Below, piece after piece: positions 35,421 to 44,389 of a stretch of DNA of 64,000 nt. Source of the stretch: Verrucomicrobiia bacterium. Lineage in GTDB: Bacteria > Verrucomicrobiota > Verrucomicrobiia > Verrucomicrobiales > Akkermansiaceae. The number at the start of each line of letters is the position of its first letter. Positions within the stretch are counted from its first letter, which is position 1. The stretch lies in NCBI GenBank assembly GCA_030430455.1, contig JAUIJB010000009.1:1-64000 (forward strand), read 5' to 3'. Position numbers and translations under genes: made by a program. The notes below the pieces were generated by a model. It did not search any database. It worked only from the letters and a program-made list of their open reading frames with translations, and was not told the origin of the DNA.

Positions 35421-36572
35421 CTACTTCGGAATCGAGTGGCAGATCTGGCCGAGGGCGAGGACGCTGTAGGAGGTCACCAGGATCGGGTCGGACTCCATCC
35501 AGCGGCCGTTGCTGTTGACCCACGAGCCGTCCTCGCGCTGACGCGTGAGCAGGGCGTTGGCGAGGTCCCGGCGCCAGTCGGCCGGCTTGCCGTCATCGCG
35601 CTTGAGTTCGTCGATCCCGGCCACCGACAGGGCCTTGGCCATGGTCTGGTAGTAGTAGTAGAGCCCCTGCAAGCCCATGCCTGGGTTCTCCTCGAGGGTG
35701 TAGTTGCGGCCGAGCCAGTCCTTGACCGCCTCGACGCGGATGTCGCCCGGCTCGAGCTCGGCGTAGATCATCGACAGCAGGCCGGCGTAGGACATCGACC
35801 CGTACGAGCGCAGCGCCGTCCGACCGTTCTCGAGCTCCTGCTCGCCGGCCTTCGAACTCTGCGAGTTGTAGATGAAGCCGCCGCGATTGTCGGGGTCGTC
35901 CGAGGCCCACTCCTGGTCGTTGGTTTCCTCGAGGTTCTGGCAGCGCGACAGGAAGGTGACCGCGGCGTCCCAGTTGAGCCGTGGCTGGTCGCCATGGCGG
36001 CCGTCGGCGACGACCTTCTCCGACAGCGCGAGCGCCTCGATCGCGAGGTAGGTGTTCGACAGGTCGGTGCGGTCGTCGTGGGAGCCGTAGCCGATGCCGC
36101 CGTCGTTCGGGTTGTCGGTCTCCTTCGGCTTGCCGATGTCCCACTGTTCACCGATGAGGTACTTCCGCGCCTTCACGATGGCGGGCTCAAAGGCCTGGTC
36201 GCCGGCCAGGCTCATGGCGGTGACGGCGGCGGCGGTGTTGTAGACCGCCAGCCCCTTGTTGTAGATGCCGCCGTTGTCCTCCTGTTGCTCGAGCAGCCAG
36301 TCGAAGCCCTTGCGCAGGTGGTCGGGCATCGGCTTCGACGGGTCGTAGTCCGGGGCGCGCACCGCGGCGGTGAGGGCGAGCGCGGTGATCGCCGGCAGGT
36401 CGGCGTCGCCCCAGTGGCCGTCGTCGTGCTGCTGCGCGGCGAGCCAGTCGTTGCCGCGGGAAATGGCGAGGCGGGCCTCGTTCCGGACCGAGAGGTAGTC
36501 GTTGCGCGTCTCCTGGGCCTGGGCGGCGAGCGGGAGGGTCGTGAGGATGGCCAGGGTTGCGAGTGTCTTCAT
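35421..36572 (-). CDS. Secreted prenyltransferase/squalene-oxidase-repeat (alpha-toroid) protein
   Basis: 383 residues from ATG 36572, where a signal peptide starts (MKTLATLAILTTLPLAAQAQ). The mature part is made of repeated helical units with QQHDDGHWGDADLP..TALAL, EQQEDNGGIYNKGLAVYNTA and REDGSWVNSNGRW, the QxxDGxW-type repeats of terpene cyclase/prenyltransferase folds. No catalytic DXDD or zinc site is obvious, so it may be a binding or scaffold protein. It overlaps the upstream YdjY-type gene by ATGA, so the two are co-translated and probably act together in the periplasm. Confidence 0.82.
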   Translation of the reverse strand: MKTLATLAILTTLPLAAQAQETRNDYLSVRNEARLAISRGNDWLAAQQHDDGHWGDADLPAITALALTAAVRAPDYDPSKPMPDHLRKGFDWLLEQQEDNGGIYNKGLAVYNTAAAVTAMSLAGDQAFEPAIVKARKYLIGEQWDIGKPKETDNPNDGGIGYGSHDDRTDLSNTYLAIEALALSEKVVADGRHGDQPRLNWDAAVTFLSRCQNLEETNDQEWASDDPDNRGGFIYNSQSSKAGEQELENGRTALRSYGSMSYAGLLSMIYAELEPGDIRVEAVKDWLGRNYTLEENPGMGLQGLYYYYQTMAKALSVAGIDELKRDDGKPADWRRDLANALLTRQREDGSWVNSNGRWMESDPILVTSYSVLALGQICHSIPK

Positions 36573-37351
36573 GATGGATTCGACTGGGGTGAGATGATGA
36601 CGGTGACCGGGGTGCCGACCGGCGGCACGCGCTTGGCGAAGGGGAACCAGACCTCGTCGTTGAAGTTGTCCTTGCCGGAGAAGTTGATCATCGCCGAGCG
36701 GCTCAGGAAGATGGCGGCGATGTCGCCGCTTCCCTCCGCGTCGTAGCGCCCGTCGCGGACCCGGGAGCCACCGTAGATCCATGCATCGGCGGGCATCGCC
36801 TTCTCGGTCACGGCGTGGGCGACCCACTCGTTGATCGGATTGCGGCGGGTGCGCTCGCCGTCCTTCCACTCGACCTCGATCTTTACGCGCGAGCCCTTCC
36901 TCTGCTCCTCGGTGGCCTTCTCGAACTCGTTGCTGAACGAGCCGTCCTCCTCGAGCGCGTAGTAGAGCTCCGGCGATGCGGTGTAGTCGAGCAGCTTGAA
37001 GCCGACATTGAGCTTGGTGGGGGAGATCGTGGTGTGGAGCAGCGACTCGTGGATCTTGCCGTCCTGGTGGACGATGATGAACTCGAGCAGCCCCTCGGTC
37101 ATGTTGACCTCGGCCGGAAAGCGCAGCTCGCGGGTCCTGGGATCGAGCAGGATCTCGCCGAGCGCCAGCCGACCGTCGTCGAGTCGGCGGATGGCGGGTT
37201 CGGCCTGGGCGACGGCCTGGTCCGGGGCGGGAAGGGTCTTCGGCTCAACCGGCGAGCGCCCGGCGTCGGATTCGGCGCCGAGCGCCGGATCCGCCAGGAT
37301 TGCCGTCACGGCCGCGGTGGTCGCCACGAAGATGCCCAGCCAATGCTTCAC
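36569..37351 (-). CDS. Exported YdjY-domain protein
   Basis: 260 residues from GTG 37351; upstream in-frame codons extend into a repeat and are rejected. Signal peptide VKHWLGIFVATTAAVTAILADPALGA. The core (LDPRTRELRFPAEVNMTEGLLEFIIVHQDGKIHESLLHTT) has the YdjY domain pattern, followed by WxxDGER..NEW and a C-terminal beta-rich part. YdjY domains are of unknown function. It shares an ATGA overlap with the toroid protein gene. Confidence 0.8.
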   Translation of the reverse strand: MKHWLGIFVATTAAVTAILADPALGAESDAGRSPVEPKTLPAPDQAVAQAEPAIRRLDDGRLALGEILLDPRTRELRFPAEVNMTEGLLEFIIVHQDGKIHESLLHTTISPTKLNVGFKLLDYTASPELYYALEEDGSFSNEFEKATEEQRKGSRVKIEVEWKDGERTRRNPINEWVAHAVTEKAMPADAWIYGGSRVRDGRYDAEGSGDIAAIFLSRSAMINFSGKDNFNDEVWFPFAKRVPPVGTPVTVIISPQSNPS

Positions 37352-37469
37352 GCCCCAAGCCTTCCATGGATCGCCGCTCCGTCCAGCCCAGTTTGAGGGG
37401 GGTGCGGAAACGATCACTCGCTGGCCAGCAGATGACCAGAGGGTGACCAGAGGGCGTGCGGGTGGACCC

Positions 37470-37510
37470 GGCGATGAATCGCCTCGCCCAAAGCGGTGGT
37501 GAACCACCGC
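37470..37510. repeat. Double TTCA-hairpin element, inverted copy
   Basis: GGCGATGAATCGCC (37470-37483) and GCGGTGGTGAACCACCGC (37493-37510), the reverse of elements at 39673, 57568 and 61410. It lies about 20 bases beyond the 3' end of the next gene. Confidence 0.8.
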
Positions 37511-37531
37511 AGTCGGACTCCTTGCTACCGG

Positions 37532-38470
37532 CTACTCGCGATCGGCCTCGTCGGGCGGTGGCTGGAGCGATTCGCCGAGCTGCCGCCACGACAGGCGGGT
37601 GACCCGGTTGGCCAGCGCCAGCGCGGGCTCTTCTCCCTCATCGGCTTGGCTCGGCGGGGTCAGCTCGGTGGCCGCGGCGATGCGGGCGGCGGCCAGCTTG
37701 TGCAGCGCCCGAAGGATCGCCTTGCGGATCTCATCGCTGTCGGCCGGTGCCGGCACCTCGCGCTGGCCGCTCTCGGGAAGGTCGCGCTGCGGGCCGCGCA
37801 GGCGCACCACCAGGGTCGGGGTCGAACGCGGCGGATCGAGGGCGGCGACCGAGGAGTCGACGGCCAGGATCCCGCCGGCGGCGGCGGTCAGGTCGGCCGC
37901 AGCCTCGCGGGCGGCCCGGCGGGTGAGTTCGATCCGGTCCGCCGGGGCGAAGACCGAGATCACCACCGGCAGGGAGCTCTCGTCGGGCGCGCGGGGGTCG
38001 AGCGATGCCTGCAGGCGCTTGATCGCCCGCACCGCGGCGCCGCGTTGCTCGTCATCGGGCTGTGCCGTGTCCAACACCCGTTCCCAGGCGAGCAGGGCGG
38101 AGGACAGCCGGGTCATCGACTCGAGGCGCGAGGCCAGTTCGATGAAGCGCGCGGCATCCGGCGGTCGGGCGTCGGCGAAAGCATCGAGTTGCAGCGGCCT
38201 GCCCGCCTCGGGCAGCGGCAGGGGGTCGATGTCCGTGCCATTTTCCAAGGGCTCGGGGGGCTCGACCTCAACGATGGGTGCGGGTTCGTCCTCGACCGCG
38301 AACAAGGGGGCCGGGCGTTGCAGGTGACCCGAGGCATAGGTCCGCGCGAGCTCGATCTGCAGCGCGTTCGGCGGCTCGAGGAAGTCCATCTCGCGGGTGT
38401 GGAGCCACCAGCTGACCCCGATCACCCCCAGCGAAAGGAGGATCACCAGCGGAATCGGGACGCGCGGCAT
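37532..38470 (-). CDS. Hypothetical protein with an N-terminal membrane anchor
   Basis: 312 residues. One hydrophobic segment at about 6-23 (IPLVILLSLGVIGVSWW), then an acidic/proline-rich linker (60-105) and a helical soluble domain with a DAARFIELASRLESMTRLSSALLAWERVL helix, resembling a TPR-like start, and a beta/alpha part (VISVFAPADRIEL... LVVRLRGPQ). No family recognised. The stop TAG is part of a GTAGCNG heptamer array (units visible 37522-37542). Confidence 0.65.
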   Translation of the reverse strand: MPRVPIPLVILLSLGVIGVSWWLHTREMDFLEPPNALQIELARTYASGHLQRPAPLFAVEDEPAPIVEVEPPEPLENGTDIDPLPLPEAGRPLQLDAFADARPPDAARFIELASRLESMTRLSSALLAWERVLDTAQPDDEQRGAAVRAIKRLQASLDPRAPDESSLPVVISVFAPADRIELTRRAAREAAADLTAAAGGILAVDSSVAALDPPRSTPTLVVRLRGPQRDLPESGQREVPAPADSDEIRKAILRALHKLAAARIAAATELTPPSQADEGEEPALALANRVTRLSWRQLGESLQPPPDEADRE

Positions 38471-39156
38471 CGGTCTGGATCCTGCCGCGAAGCCCGCCCC
38501 GCGCCAAGGGGGAAACCGGGGTCGGACCCGGCTTCGCCTGGAGAGGAACCGCGGATGAACGCGGATGGACGCAGATGGGGTTGAATGGTGGTGGATGGTG
38601 TCGGTCGGGTTTTTGGTCCGGCCGGAATCCCGGGTGCTCTGCAGAGGCAGGGTGTCGGGTCCCGCACAATGTGGACTCTGGGCGCCGGTGCCGGGGGCGT
38701 CCGGGGAGGGCGGCGCGGCTGCGAACCCTGCCGGGGTCGGGATGGGAGTGACACGGAGTCCGGGGTGTCGTCGCGTGGTTCCTCATCCCCCGGCTAATGG
38801 CTGGCATCCCGCCGGGATGCGGAGTCGCTCGTCGCCGTGGAGCTTGCTGACATCCCCCCGGGATGACCGACCACGCCTCCCCGCCTCGATTCGATCTCCC
38901 CGCGCGGCGACATCGGATCCTGCGCTGCGAGATCGGGCCCCGGACCGTCCGGATCCCGGCAGGGATCGCAGCCGGTCGCGAGTCGCCCGCCGGCGTGGAA
39001 GCATGCGGACATCGCGTCGGGGTGATCGACCGCGCCTTCATGCATCCGCCCCGCCACTCTTTCGGGACGTTCCGGATTGCCCAACGCAAAACGCGCCCGG
39101 AGCCGGAGCTCGCGGACGCGTCGTGGAAAAGTTTGAGCAAGCTCGCTGCCCGAGCC
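38471..39156. other. Spacer before rplS with palindromic words
   Basis: 686 bp without a gene I can support, although frames stay open because of high GC. It holds a 10-base repeat GCGGATG(A/G)AC at about 38551-38575, and palindromes GGCATCCCGCCGGGATGC (38803-38820) and CATCCCCCCGGGATG (38851-38865). Confidence 0.6.
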
Positions 39157-39504
39157 TCAGCTCTCGCGGCTCTTGACCGAGGTCGCCTTCTTGCCGACGC
39201 GGTCGCGGAGGTAGTGGAGCTTGGCCCGGCGGACCTTGCCGCGGTTGGTCACCTCGATCTTGGCGATGCGCGGGGTGTGCACCGGGAAGACCCGCTCGAC
39301 GCCCTCGCCGTAGGAGATCTTGCGGACGGTGAAGGCCTCGTTGACGCCGGAGCCGCGCTTGGCGATGACGATGCCGGCGAAGATCTGGATGCGCTCCTTG
39401 CCGCCCTCGACGACGCGGGTGTGGACCTTGACGGTGTCCCCGACGTTGAAGTCGGCGACCTCATCCTTCATTTGCTCCTTCTCGATCTTGTTGATGATGT
39501 CCAT
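39157..39504 (-). CDS. rplS: Ribosomal protein L19
   Basis: 115 residues from ATG 39504, preceded by a GGGAGG ribosome site. L19 features: [29 protein letters not shown] at about 20-48, [13 protein letters not shown] and [18 protein letters not shown] at the end. It sits at the 30S-50S interface. It is alone here, not with rpsP-rimM-trmD as in many bacteria. Long in-frame upstream codons include a repeat and are rejected. Confidence 0.97.
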   Translation of the reverse strand: MDIINKIEKEQMKDEVADFNVGDTVKVHTRVVEGGKERIQIFAGIVIAKRGSGVNEAFTVRKISYGEGVERVFPVHTPRIAKIEVTNRGKVRRAKLHYLRDRVGKKATSVKSRES

Positions 39505-39871
39505 GGCGGTCCTCCCTTTGCGTTGAAATCCTGGCCCCGGCACGCCGGGGGGCGGGAGAACTAGGGGATCGAATCCTGCTTTGCAATCGCGAAATTCAAG
39601 GAAAATGGGGCACCTGAGGCGGGGAAGTGAAGCTGGAGCCGACAGGCAGGGCAGCCGGCCCGGAATCCGACTGCGGTGATTCATCACCGCTTGGGGCCAG
39701 GCGATTCATCGCCGGGTTCTCGGGGCTTGGCCGGGGATCGCCAGCACCCCGCCGCCTCGGGCTCGAAGCCCATCGGCAGAGCGGCGCTCAAGCGCCGCAG
39801 TCTGCTACCTCCGACCCGCGACCCGCGACTCGCTACTGGCCCACGGGGCCCCGGCCCGCCACCATTCCGCC
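39505..39871. other. Repeat-built spacer between rplS and trmO
   Basis: Contains rplS's leader, a double TTCA-hairpin element (39673-39713) and a six-unit heptamer array CTGCTAC/CTCCGAC/CCGCGAC (39802-39840). No gene. Confidence 0.7.
39673..39713. repeat. Double TTCA-hairpin element, copy 1
   Basis: GCGGTGATTCATCACCGC at 39673-39690 and GGCGATTCATCGCC at 39700-39713, two hairpins with the same TTCA loop. Confidence 0.85.
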
Positions 39872-40558
39872 ATGCAATTGACGCCGATTGGCCGGGTGCG
39901 GACCTGTTTCGGGGAAAAATTCGCCGTCCCACGCCAGCCGGGGCTGTGCCCGTCGGCCTGGGGCGAACTGCGCTTCGAGCCCGAGTTCCGCCGCATCGAG
40001 GCGGTCCGGGGGCTCGAGAGCTTCTCCCACCTGTGGCTGGTCTTCGGCTTCCACCTCACCGCGGGTGCGGGCTGGAAGCCGACCGTCCGCCCGCCACGGC
40101 TCGGCGGCAACGAGCGGATCGGCGTCTTTGCCAGCCGCTCGACCTTCCGACCGAACGGCCTCGGCTTGTCATTGGTCGCTCTCGAGGAAGTCGACACCGG
40201 CGCCCCCGACGGCCCGCTGCTCCGGCTCGGCGGGGTCGACCTCGTCGATGGCACCCCGGTCTACGACATCAAGCCCTACCTGCCCTACGCCGAGGCCCGG
40301 CCGGAGGCCCGCGGGGGCTATGCCGACGAGCCCCCGCCGCGCTTCGAGGTCGTCGATGACGGCCTGCTCGACACCTGCGACGAGCGCAGCGCCCGGTTGA
40401 TCCGCGAGGTGCTCTCGCTCGACCCCCGCCCGGCGGCCGGCCGGAACGAGCCGGGCCGGGTCCACGGGGCCCTGCTGGCCGGCCAGCAGGTGCGCTTCGT
40501 GGTCGAGGCCGGCCGCTGCCGCATCGTCGATCTGGCCCCGGCGGCCCTTGGGGATTGA
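39872..40558 (+). CDS. trmO: tRNA (N6-threonylcarbamoyl-A37) methyltransferase TrmO (TsaA/YaeB)
   Basis: 228 residues. TrmO adds a methyl group from SAM to t6A37 in threonine tRNAs. The N-terminal SAM-binding barrel shows PIGRVRTCFGEKFAVPRQPG, then GLESFSHLWLVFGFH and RPPRLGGNERIGVFASRSTFRPNGLGLS, all family hallmarks; a C-terminal domain includes LVDGTPVYDIKPYLPY. It stands alone between rplS and a lipoprotein gene. Confidence 0.93.
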   Translation: MQLTPIGRVRTCFGEKFAVPRQPGLCPSAWGELRFEPEFRRIEAVRGLESFSHLWLVFGFHLTAGAGWKPTVRPPRLGGNERIGVFASRSTFRPNGLGLSLVALEEVDTGAPDGPLLRLGGVDLVDGTPVYDIKPYLPYAEARPEARGGYADEPPPRFEVVDDGLLDTCDERSARLIREVLSLDPRPAAGRNEPGRVHGALLAGQQVRFVVEAGRCRIVDLAPAALGD

Positions 40559-40592
40559 ATTATTAAGAATTCCAAACTAGTTTCGCGACGTG

Positions 40593-42290
40593 ATGGCTGT
40601 GCGAGTTCAGGCGGGATGGGTGGCTCTTGGGGCTGCGGTGGTGCTGGTGGCCGGGGGATGCCGGGAGCGCCCGGCTCCGGAGATCGAGGAACTCGCCGAG
40701 GCGGGATACGAGATGACCCAGGACGCCTGGTTCCGGGCTGCCGAGAGCGATGACCTCGACGCGATGAACTCCATGCTCAAGGGTGGCCTGTCGCTGGACA
40801 CCCGCGACGCCGCCGGGCGCAGCGCCCTGCACGCCGCGGCCGGGGTCGGGGCCCTCAAGGCCACCGACTTCCTGCTCGAGCGGGGGATCGCGGTCGATGC
40901 CGTCGACGCCGAAGGCCGGACCCCGCTGATGGCGGCGGTGCTGCGGTCGACGCCGGAGACGGTGCGCCATTTCCTCCGCCAGGGAGCCGACCCGCGCGCC
41001 AAGGACCACGATCACTTCAAGCCGCTGATGCTGGCGGTGAAGGAGGGGCGGCGCGAGATGGTGCCGGAGCTGGCGCCCTACGTGCGGCAGGACCTCGACG
41101 ACGCCCTGCTCGCCGCCGCCATCCTCGGGCAGGCCGGCGTGATCGACGAATTGACCAACTACGGAGCTAGTATTTATGCCCGGGTTCCCGACGGCCGGAC
41201 CGCGCTGATGCTGGCGGCCCAGAAGGGACACGCCGACGTGGTCGAGCTGCTGCTCGAGATCGGCGCCAACCGCTTCGCGCGCGACTCCGACGGGCGCCTC
41301 GCCGCCGACCTCGCCGACGCCGCGGGATACGGCGAGATCGCCGCCCGCCTCGATGCCGCCCCGCAGGAGGACGACTTCGAGCTGGTTCCCACCGCCGAAC
41401 TCGGCGGCGAGATGGTCGAGCGGGTGATGGCGTCGGCGGAGGGTGGAGCAGTCGCCGCCGGGATCGCGGCGCTCGACGGCGAACCCGCTCCGCAGGCGGA
41501 GGGGGAAATTTCCGCAGGTGACCTGACCGAAGGCGCCTTGGCCGGATCCGGCGAGGACGGCGAGCCAGGCGAAGGCGACGAAAGTCCGGCAGTCGAGGGG
41601 GTGGACGACGCGAGCCCGGCCGTCGCGGCGGCGGATGCCGGGGTGGCTCCCACGGCGGACACGGAGGACACGACGGCCGAACCGGCGAGCCCGGGCACGC
41701 GGTCGACCCGGCCTGACCGTTCACGCCAGCCCGAGCCACTCGAGGGTGCGATCCTCGGCAGCGGGACGCCGCCCGCGCCTGGCGAGGGGGCGGGGGGCAT
41801 CGGCACCTCCGGTCCCGCAGCGCCGGTGGTGATGCGTTCCTTCATCCAGCGCGAATTGCCGCTGAGCGTGGTGGCGGTCGGTGAAGCCGATGCCGACCTG
41901 CGCATCGCCGGCCGGGACGAGACGGTCAAGGTCGCCGAGGGCGACTCGATCCCGGGGTCTTCGCTCAAGGTCGTGCGGGTCCAGCATCGGGTCCGCACCG
42001 GCAAGGAAGGCGCGGGGGCGACGGACGTCTCGGTGGTCGAGGTCGAGGACGTCGCGAACGGGGTGGCCCGGGAGCTCGTCATCGGCCTGCCGGCGCTCGC
42101 GCATGACCCGATCGCCCTGGTCGAGGACGTCGGCACCGGGAGGTACTACCTGGCCCGGACCGGCCAGCGCTTCCGGGCGGCCGACGGGACGGAATTTCTG
42201 GTGGCGGACGTGAGGCCGAATCAGTTAGTGATCGAGGAGGTCGACGGCGGCATGACCCGCACGGTCCCGCTCAGCGGTCCGCGCGGCTAG
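40593..42290 (+). CDS. Ankyrin-repeat lipoprotein
   Basis: 565 residues from ATG 40593 (GTG 40590 also possible). Signal peptide with lipobox LVAGGC (Cys23). Five to six ankyrin repeats from about 45 to 255 (AAGRSALHAAAGVGALKATDFLLERG, GRTPLMAAVLRSTPETVRHFL, GRTALMLAAQKGHADVVELLLEIG). A long acidic, Ala/Gly/Pro-rich linker (about 280-410) follows and then a C-terminal beta domain (ELPLSVVAVGEADADLRI to the end). Protein-protein binding at the envelope is likely; partner unknown. Confidence 0.88.
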   Translation: MAVRVQAGWVALGAAVVLVAGGCRERPAPEIEELAEAGYEMTQDAWFRAAESDDLDAMNSMLKGGLSLDTRDAAGRSALHAAAGVGALKATDFLLERGIAVDAVDAEGRTPLMAAVLRSTPETVRHFLRQGADPRAKDHDHFKPLMLAVKEGRREMVPELAPYVRQDLDDALLAAAILGQAGVIDELTNYGASIYARVPDGRTALMLAAQKGHADVVELLLEIGANRFARDSDGRLAADLADAAGYGEIAARLDAAPQEDDFELVPTAELGGEMVERVMASAEGGAVAAGIAALDGEPAPQAEGEISAGDLTEGALAGSGEDGEPGEGDESPAVEGVDDASPAVAAADAGVAPTADTEDTTAEPASPGTRSTRPDRSRQPEPLEGAILGSGTPPAPGEGAGGIGTSGPAAPVVMRSFIQRELPLSVVAVGEADADLRIAGRDETVKVAEGDSIPGSSLKVVRVQHRVRTGKEGAGATDVSVVEVEDVANGVARELVIGLPALAHDPIALVEDVGTGRYYLARTGQRFRAADGTEFLVADVRPNQLVIEEVDGGMTRTVPLSGPRG

Positions 42291-42351
42291 TCCGCGGCAA
42301 CAGCCACTCCCCCGGGGCAATTCGGCCGACGCCGAGCAAGCGCAACGAGTC

Positions 42352-42807
42352 ATGGACCCAGACACGATCGACGGTGCCGAGCCCGTCACCCAGTTTTCCA
42401 TCCTGCTGCAGAACCGTGCCGGAGCCCTCGCCGCGCTGGTCAAGCTGCTCCGCGGCGCCGCGATCGAGGTGGTCGGCATCAGCGTCCAGGACTCGCGCGA
42501 TGCCACCGTGGCCCGCCTGGTCGTGACGGACCCCGATGCCGCCGGGCAGATCTTCATGGAGAAGGGGATCGGCCACACGACCTGCGAACTGGTGGTGATC
42601 GCCATGACCGAGTCGGGTCCCGGCCTGCTCCAGGTGCTCGACTCGCTGATGGTGGCGGAGACCAACATCGACTTCGCCTTCGCCCTGCTGCCCTCGGTGC
42701 GCGGCGAGTCGATGCTGGCGATGCACGTCGAGGACTACGAGTTCGCCGTGTCCGTGCTGAACCAGGCCGGCTTCAAGCTGATCTACCAGACGGACTTGAG
42801 TCGCTGA
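42352..42807 (+). CDS. Tandem ACT-domain protein
   Basis: 151 residues with two ACT-like halves: FSILLQNRAGALAALVKLLRGAAIEVVGISV (about 14-44) and GPGLLQVLDSLMVAETNIDFAFAL (about 88-111). ACT domains bind amino acids and regulate metabolism. Such stand-alone ACT proteins occur widely in Planctomycetes/Verrucomicrobia; ligand unknown. It follows the ankyrin gene by 61 bases, possibly co-transcribed. Confidence 0.88.
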   Translation: MDPDTIDGAEPVTQFSILLQNRAGALAALVKLLRGAAIEVVGISVQDSRDATVARLVVTDPDAAGQIFMEKGIGHTTCELVVIAMTESGPGLLQVLDSLMVAETNIDFAFALLPSVRGESMLAMHVEDYEFAVSVLNQAGFKLIYQTDLSR

Positions 42808-43219
42808 GTGTTGTGACGCCTGCGGCGTGTGCTTGGTGCGTTGTTTGACGTTGCGGCTTGGGTGAGCAGGCAGGGTGGGGGTTGGTGACTTTTGAAGGCT
42901 GGCAAGCCTTCGGGAGTGTAGCCCGGGGTATCACCCCGGGTTGCGGGAACTGGGAATGAACTGCGCTTGGGATGAGCGAAGCGCTTCCCAAGCGCCGGTT
43001 CTCTTTCGCCCCAGAACCCCGGGGGATCCTCCCCGGGCTAAACTCCGCGAGGCCTCTGGCCTTCGATCTTCAGGCGCGTCTCAAAAACGGGACCGCCGCG
43101 ATGGGCAGGCACTCCGCCCTCGCTTGCTACCCGCTAGTCGGCCTTACGGCTCCGGGAGGCAGGAAGTTTCCGACGCAACTCATTAACAACCAATACCCCA
43201 GAATTAAAAATCAAGATTC

Positions 43220-43376
43220 TTTGAACATCTCATGAGGTCGACGGTCTATTACTACGAACGCCGCCGTTGGCGGTGTGTGTAAGGGTAACAGCACAAGTCG
43301 ATCTTTCCCATGGGTGTGGGAATTCTCGACAACTTCGGGCCGCCGGGTTTGGGACCCCGGCGGCCCACCTTTTTTT
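43220..43376 (+). ncRNA. Candidate stand-alone structured RNA ending in a strong terminator
   Basis: A 157-bp stretch unlike the repeats around it. Three hairpins in a row: GCCGCC-GTT-GGCGGT (43260-43274); a two-part stem GTCGA/TCGAC (43297-43301 with 43326-43330) enclosing TTCCCA/TGGGAA (43305-43310 with 43317-43322); and a terminator stem of 11 bp at 43337-43366 followed by seven Ts. AT-rich DNA upstream (43180-43250) could hold a promoter. No gene follows on this strand, so it is not a leader. It lacks the SRP RNA signature; a 6S-like RNA cannot be excluded. Exact 5' end unknown. Confidence 0.5.
43337..43376 (+). terminator. Rho-independent terminator of the candidate RNA
   Basis: GGGCCGCCGGG (43337-43347) pairs perfectly with 43356-43366 and is followed, after ACC, by a run of seven Ts (43370-43376). 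Confidence 0.85.
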
Positions 43377-43645
43377 GGTGGGGGGTGATCGGGAGCCCCG
43401 CAAGGGCCTGGGGAGGAGCGAGGACGAAGGACCAGGGCGATGGGAGGGCGGATCGGAGCGCCGACTTCCTCGGGCGCCGTAGCCTTTGGCGAAGGAGGCA
43501 ATCGGCTGGGAGGTGTGAGAGAGGAGCGAAAGGGCGACTCGTGCGCGACTCGGGTCGCGCGGTCCGTCGGTGTGAGGTGAGTCGCGGCTCGTCCGTCTCG
43601 TCCTCAAATCCGACGAAGCATCGAGGACGACTCTTCCCAGGCCCC

Positions 43646-43680
43646 TCGCTACTAGCTACTTGCCACTGATTACCGGCCCC
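43646..43680 (-). repeat. GTAGCNG-type heptamer array at the TauE gene 3' end
   Basis: Plus-strand units TCGCTAC, TAGCTAC, TTGCCAC, TGATTAC. The stop TAA of the permease gene lies in the last unit. Confidence 0.75.
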
Positions 43681-44389
43681 CCGCTTGCTCCCAGAACAAC
43701 TTCCCCGCGATCCCGAGTCCGATCAGCACCACCGCCGTGCGCACGGCGATCGGCGGGATCCGCTGGGCGAAGTGGGAGCCGAAGAAGTAGCCGGGGACCG
43801 ATCCGGCGACGAGGAAGCCGGCAAGGCGCCAGTCGACCTCGCCGCGGGCGATGAAGTAAACGAAGGCCGCGGTGTTGCAGAGCAGGCCGAGCAGCGACTT
43901 GAGGGCGTTCATCCGGTGGATCTCCTGCAGCCCGAGCACGCCCAGGCCAGCCATCATCATGATCCCGATCCCGGCCCCGAAGTAGCCGCCGTAGAGCCCG
44001 ACGAAGCCCTGGAACACCACGCCCCAGGGCTTGGGCTTGGCGGGCTCCGCGCTCTCGTGCTGGCGCAGGAAGCGCCGGATCGGGCCGTTGAGCACGAACA
44101 GCAGGGTGGCGAAGAGCAGCAACCACGGGACCACCGCATTGAAGACCGACTCGGGCAGCGCCAGCAGCAGCCAGGCGCCGGCCAGGCCACCGAGCAGCGA
44201 GGCGAGGCCGAGCGGGACGATCCACGCGGCGACTTCACGCAGGCGTCGCCGGAAGGCCCACACCGAGCCCGGCATGCCGACGTAGAGCGCGACGGTCGAG
44301 GTCGTGTTGGCCAGCACCGGCGGCAGCCCCGCACCGAGCAGGGCGGGGAAGGTCAGCATGGTCCCGCCGCCGGCCACCGAGTTCATCAC
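43670..44389 (-). CDS. Sulfite exporter TauE/SafE-family permease
   Basis: 239 residues from GTG 44389, with about seven membrane segments and the family pattern NSVAGGGTMLTFPALLGAGLPPVLANTTSTVAL near the start and a second half-repeat around YGGYFGAGIGIMMMAGLGVLG. Family members export sulfite or organosulfonates or have unknown substrates. Odd: the frame continues upstream with a hydrophobic stretch expected for the first helix (ETTDLLVLLAGFLAAV), but no ATG/GTG/TTG exists there; only an ATC at 44437-44435. The upstream DNA is GTCCGTT heptamer repeat, which may have replaced the original start. Confidence 0.85.
   Translation of the reverse strand: MMNSVAGGGTMLTFPALLGAGLPPVLANTTSTVALYVGMPGSVWAFRRRLREVAAWIVPLGLASLLGGLAGAWLLLALPESVFNAVVPWLLLFATLLFVLNGPIRRFLRQHESAEPAKPKPWGVVFQGFVGLYGGYFGAGIGIMMMAGLGVLGLQEIHRMNALKSLLGLLCNTAAFVYFIARGEVDWRLAGFLVAGSVPGYFFGSHFAQRIPPIAVRTAVVLIGLGIAGKLFWEQAGGR

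Larger units (their letters stand above)
42808..43669. other. Spacer with repeats and a probable small RNA gene
   Basis: No protein gene. Left part: CCCGGGGTATCACCCCGGG hairpin (42917-42941, also found near 44620, 54450 and 61940) and a heptamer stretch at 43121-43138. Middle: AT-rich DNA and the candidate RNA at 43220-43376. Right: a composite repeat at about 43452-43570. Confidence 0.7.

Noticed and set aside
38565-39176. Possible gene of about 200 residues in the spacer before rplS
   Set aside because: No family pattern, Arg/Pro-rich composition and palindromic repeats inside; it also runs into the end of rplS on the other strand.
43220-43376. Identification as SRP RNA or tmRNA
   Set aside because: No GGAAGCAGC-type SRP loop and no tRNA-like ends or tag frame; kept as an unassigned RNA.
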